64,000 nt of DNA. Source: Halopseudomonas pertucinogena (GTDB taxonomy: Bacteria; Pseudomonadota; Gammaproteobacteria; Pseudomonadales; Pseudomonadaceae). Shown in pieces: positions 61,967-64,000 of the stretch. The stretch lies in NCBI RefSeq assembly GCF_014646575.1, contig NZ_BMNN01000001.1, positions 992,001-1,056,000 of the forward strand, given 5' to 3'. The translations under genes and the position numbers were made by a program. Positions within the stretch are counted from its first letter, which is position 1; every line of letters starts with the position of its first letter. Below the pieces are notes generated by a model. It did no database searches. It had not been told where the DNA came from and saw nothing but the letters and a program-made list of their open reading frames with translations.

Positions 61967-62917
61967 ATGGCCGGACAGACCAGCGGGATGTTCCAGCGCT
62001 GGCTGAAGCAACGCATCCCTGCTGCCAGCCAGGTGCGTCTGAACCATCGACGGATCTTCATCATGCCGACGCGGGCCGGCATGGGATTGCTGATACTGCT
62101 GGCGATCATGCTGATCGGCGCGATCAACTATCAGAACAGTCTGGTCTACGCGGTGGTATTTACCCTTGGCAGTCTGTTCTGGGTCGGGCTGCATCATACC
62201 TACCGCAATCTCGCCGGGCTGGAACTGCATGCCGGTGGCAGTCCTCCGGTCTTCTGCGGGGAGGACGCCCGCTTCGGGCTGACACTGGTCTCGGAGCGCC
62301 GGGAGCACCAGGCTATCGTGCTGAGCTGGTCGGACAGCCTGCCGCAGCGTACCGATGTGGCGGCGGGGCTGAGCACCAATCTGACGCTCTACCATCCGGC
62401 TGAACAGCGCGGCTGGATGCGGCCGGCGCGGCTGCGGGTCGAGACCCGCTATCCGTTGGGCTGGTTTGTGGCCTGGAGTCTGGTGGACCTGGACTGGCGG
62501 GTACTGATATATCCAAAGCCGATCAGACTGCCTCTGCCCGCGATGCGCGGGCACGGTGAAGGGGGGGGCGATCAGTTTCTGGTGGAAGGGGTGGACGACT
62601 TTCAGGGGTTGCGTGAATATCAGCCCGGCGACTCCCGGCGGCGACTGGACTGGCGCGCCTGGTCTCGAGGCCAGGGGCTGCACAGCAAGGTTTTTGCCGA
62701 GCCGCAGCATGACAGTCGCTGGCTGACCCTGAGCCAGGCCCCTGGCCTGAATCTCGATCAGCAGCTGGGCTGCCTGGCCGGCTGGATCCTGCAGCTGGAA
62801 CAGCAACGCCAGCCCTACGGTCTGGAGCTGCCGGGGGTGCGCATCCAGCCTGCCACCGGAGAGTCGCACCGGGATGTCTGCCTGCGTGCGCTGGCGTTGT
62901 ATGGAGTGGCGGAATGA
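61967..62917 (+). CDS. DUF58 domain membrane protein
   Basis: 316 residues with two membrane helices near 35-80 (GLLILLAIMLIGAINYQN, LVYAVVFTLGSLFWVG). The DUF58 signature is EYQPGDSRRRLDWRAWSRG near residue 225. Partner of MoxR ATPases, probably linking them to envelope assembly. The ATG at 61967 is preferred; a TTG overlapping the moxR stop at 61955 is possible. The stop overlaps the start of tgpA (ATGA). Confidence 0.88.
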   Translation: MAGQTSGMFQRWLKQRIPAASQVRLNHRRIFIMPTRAGMGLLILLAIMLIGAINYQNSLVYAVVFTLGSLFWVGLHHTYRNLAGLELHAGGSPPVFCGEDARFGLTLVSERREHQAIVLSWSDSLPQRTDVAAGLSTNLTLYHPAEQRGWMRPARLRVETRYPLGWFVAWSLVDLDWRVLIYPKPIRLPLPAMRGHGEGGGDQFLVEGVDDFQGLREYQPGDSRRRLDWRAWSRGQGLHSKVFAEPQHDSRWLTLSQAPGLNLDQQLGCLAGWILQLEQQRQPYGLELPGVRIQPATGESHRDVCLRALALYGVAE

Positions 62918-64000
62918 ATACGGCGCATGCATTGATCCCGCGCAATGCGCTGGTCTGGTTGCTGACCGCACAGGTCGTCGTCCTGGTACCCCATCTGCCG
63001 CGCCTGCCCCTGTGGGTGGCGGGGGTATGGATCGGGTGTGCGTTATGGCGGGTCCAGATACAGCGCATGCGCTGGCATTATCCCGGATTGCTGATGCAGA
63101 TCGTGGCCCTGGCGGCGGTCACCCTGGGCGTATTCGTTGCCCAGGGAACGCTGATAGGGCTGGATGCGGCAGTGATGCTGCTGTTGTTGCTGTTCATGCT
63201 CAAACTGCTGGAGATGCGCAAACCCCGGGACGCACTGGTGGTTATCTACCTGGGATTTTTCATCGTCGCAACGGCCTTCCTGTTCAATCAGGGCATCCCG
63301 CTCGCGGTATATCAGTGCTTCTCGCTGCTGATACTGGTGGCGGCGCTGGTTGGCCTGCAGCAGACCCAGAGCCGCAACGACCCGGCCCGCGCCATGCGTA
63401 CCGCGGGGGTCATGCTGCTGCAGGCCGTACCGCTGATGCTGGTGCTGTTCATGCTGTTCCCGCGGCTGGGGCCATTATGGGCAGTGAACGCCCCCGGCGG
63501 ACAGGCACGCACCGGCCTGGCCGAAAGCATGGCTCCGGGGGATGTGGCGGACCTGGCCCGGTCCGGCGATCTGGTCTTTCGTGCCGCCTTCGACGGTGCG
63601 TTGCCGGCGCAGGCGACCCTGTACTGGCGCGCCCTGACCCTGACGCAGTTTGATGGCCACAGCTGGAGTCGTTCGGCCGTGGGTGGCGGGGCCGCCGCAA
63701 ACTGGGAGCCCCGGGGTGAGCCTCTGCGCTACCAGATCATCACCGGCGCCAGTCATCAACCCTGGGTCTTCAGCCTGCGGGGCGCCGACAGCGACGACGA
63801 GCGTCTGCTGCTCAACAGCGACTTCATGCTCCAGGCCCGCCGACCGCTGAGTCAGGGCATTGCCTATCGCGCCACCTCCCGCCCCGACAGCCTGTTGCAG
63901 GCCGGGGGGCTCGACCCGCTGCAGAGGCGGATGTTTCTGCAGCTGCCGGAGGGTTTCGACCCCCGCAGCCGAACCTTTGCCGCGGAACTGCGTCGGCAGT
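62914..64000 (+). CDS. tgpA: Protein-glutamine gamma-glutamyltransferase TgpA (5' part, cut by window edge)
   Basis: The first 362 residues are present. Five or six membrane helices occupy the N-terminus (DUF3488 region; LMQIVALAAVTLGVFVAQ, LLLLLFMLKLLEMRKPRD). A periplasmic part then begins around FPRLGPLWAVNAPGG, SGLAESM-like and YWRALTLTQFDGHSW. The transglutaminase core lies beyond the edge. The P. aeruginosa homologue is reported essential. Position after moxR and DUF58 supports the assignment. Confidence 0.9.
   Translation, partial: MNTAHALIPRNALVWLLTAQVVVLVPHLPRLPLWVAGVWIGCALWRVQIQRMRWHYPGLLMQIVALAAVTLGVFVAQGTLIGLDAAVMLLLLLFMLKLLEMRKPRDALVVIYLGFFIVATAFLFNQGIPLAVYQCFSLLILVAALVGLQQTQSRNDPARAMRTAGVMLLQAVPLMLVLFMLFPRLGPLWAVNAPGGQARTGLAESMAPGDVADLARSGDLVFRAAFDGALPAQATLYWRALTLTQFDGHSWSRSAVGGGAAANWEPRGEPLRYQIITGASHQPWVFSLRGADSDDERLLLNSDFMLQARRPLSQGIAYRATSRPDSLLQAGGLDPLQRRMFLQLPEGFDPRSRTFAAELRRQ

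Overview
The window is a stretch of GC-rich gammaproteobacterial chromosome with tightly packed genes. Gene content and order, and the proteins themselves, point to a member of Pseudomonadaceae (Pseudomonas in the broad sense). From memory, the order mfd, gap, nqrABCDEF-apbE, sth, glycerophosphodiesterase, PilZ protein, lolC-lolD, DUF2062, comEC, exbBD, lpxK, kdsB, murB, rne, rluC, sppA, maf, yceD-rpmF-plsX-fabDG-acpP-fabF-pabC-mltG-tmk-holB-pilZ-tatD, tetR follows the P. aeruginosa region around PA3002-PA2957. A terC gene is added, and the expected aroP, lolE and ptpA are missing. No sequence comparison could be run.

Layout. (1) 1-4718: 5' part of mfd (runs off the left edge), terC, long-form gap. 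(2) 4763-12167: operon for the sodium-pumping NADH:quinone oxidoreductase with its two maturation genes, apbE (FMN attachment) and nqrM (iron handling). (3) 12223-13620: sth, then a gap holding two oppositely oriented copies of a structured repeat, then a minus-strand group (phosphodiesterase, small exported protein, PilZ protein). (4) 15699-24729: envelope genes: Lol lipoprotein transporter, ComEC, ExbB/ExbD-like motor, LpxK, KdsB, MurB. (5) 24796-31826: RNase E with a long structured leader, RluC, HAD phosphatase, SppA, Maf. (6) 31911-42018: L32/fatty-acid/cell-wall/replication cluster. (7) 42236-49246: less conserved genes: class V PLP enzyme, TetR regulator, exported amidohydrolase, lipoprotein esterase, radical SAM protein, lipoprotein, DUF1285 protein. 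(8) 49413-52318: split cobalamin-dependent ribonucleotide reductase nrdJa/nrdJb. (9) 52402-58747: a Fap functional-amyloid operon (fapABCDEF). (10) 58916-64000: rmuC, rnk, and a moxR-DUF58-tgpA group cut by the right edge.

The most interesting part is the amyloid locus. It has a near-perfect sigma-54 promoter, TGGCACG-N4-TTGCT, at 52649-52664. Two near-identical 19-bp direct repeats lie about 190-250 bp upstream of it, 61 bp apart, and look like enhancer sites. A sigma-54 activator with a VpsR-like N-terminus is encoded convergently, with its 3' end overlapping fapF by 10 bp. A strong intrinsic terminator sits inside the operon between the fibre subunit gene fapC and the export genes fapDEF. 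This reads as a self-contained regulatory module for amyloid biofilm matrix, with attenuation setting the ratio of subunit to exporter. Other points: a nearly leaderless yceD promoter whose spacer is a perfect inverted repeat, the paired repeats after sth, and a lone LolC/LolF-type permease.

No tRNA, rRNA, CRISPR array, insertion sequence or prophage gene was seen.
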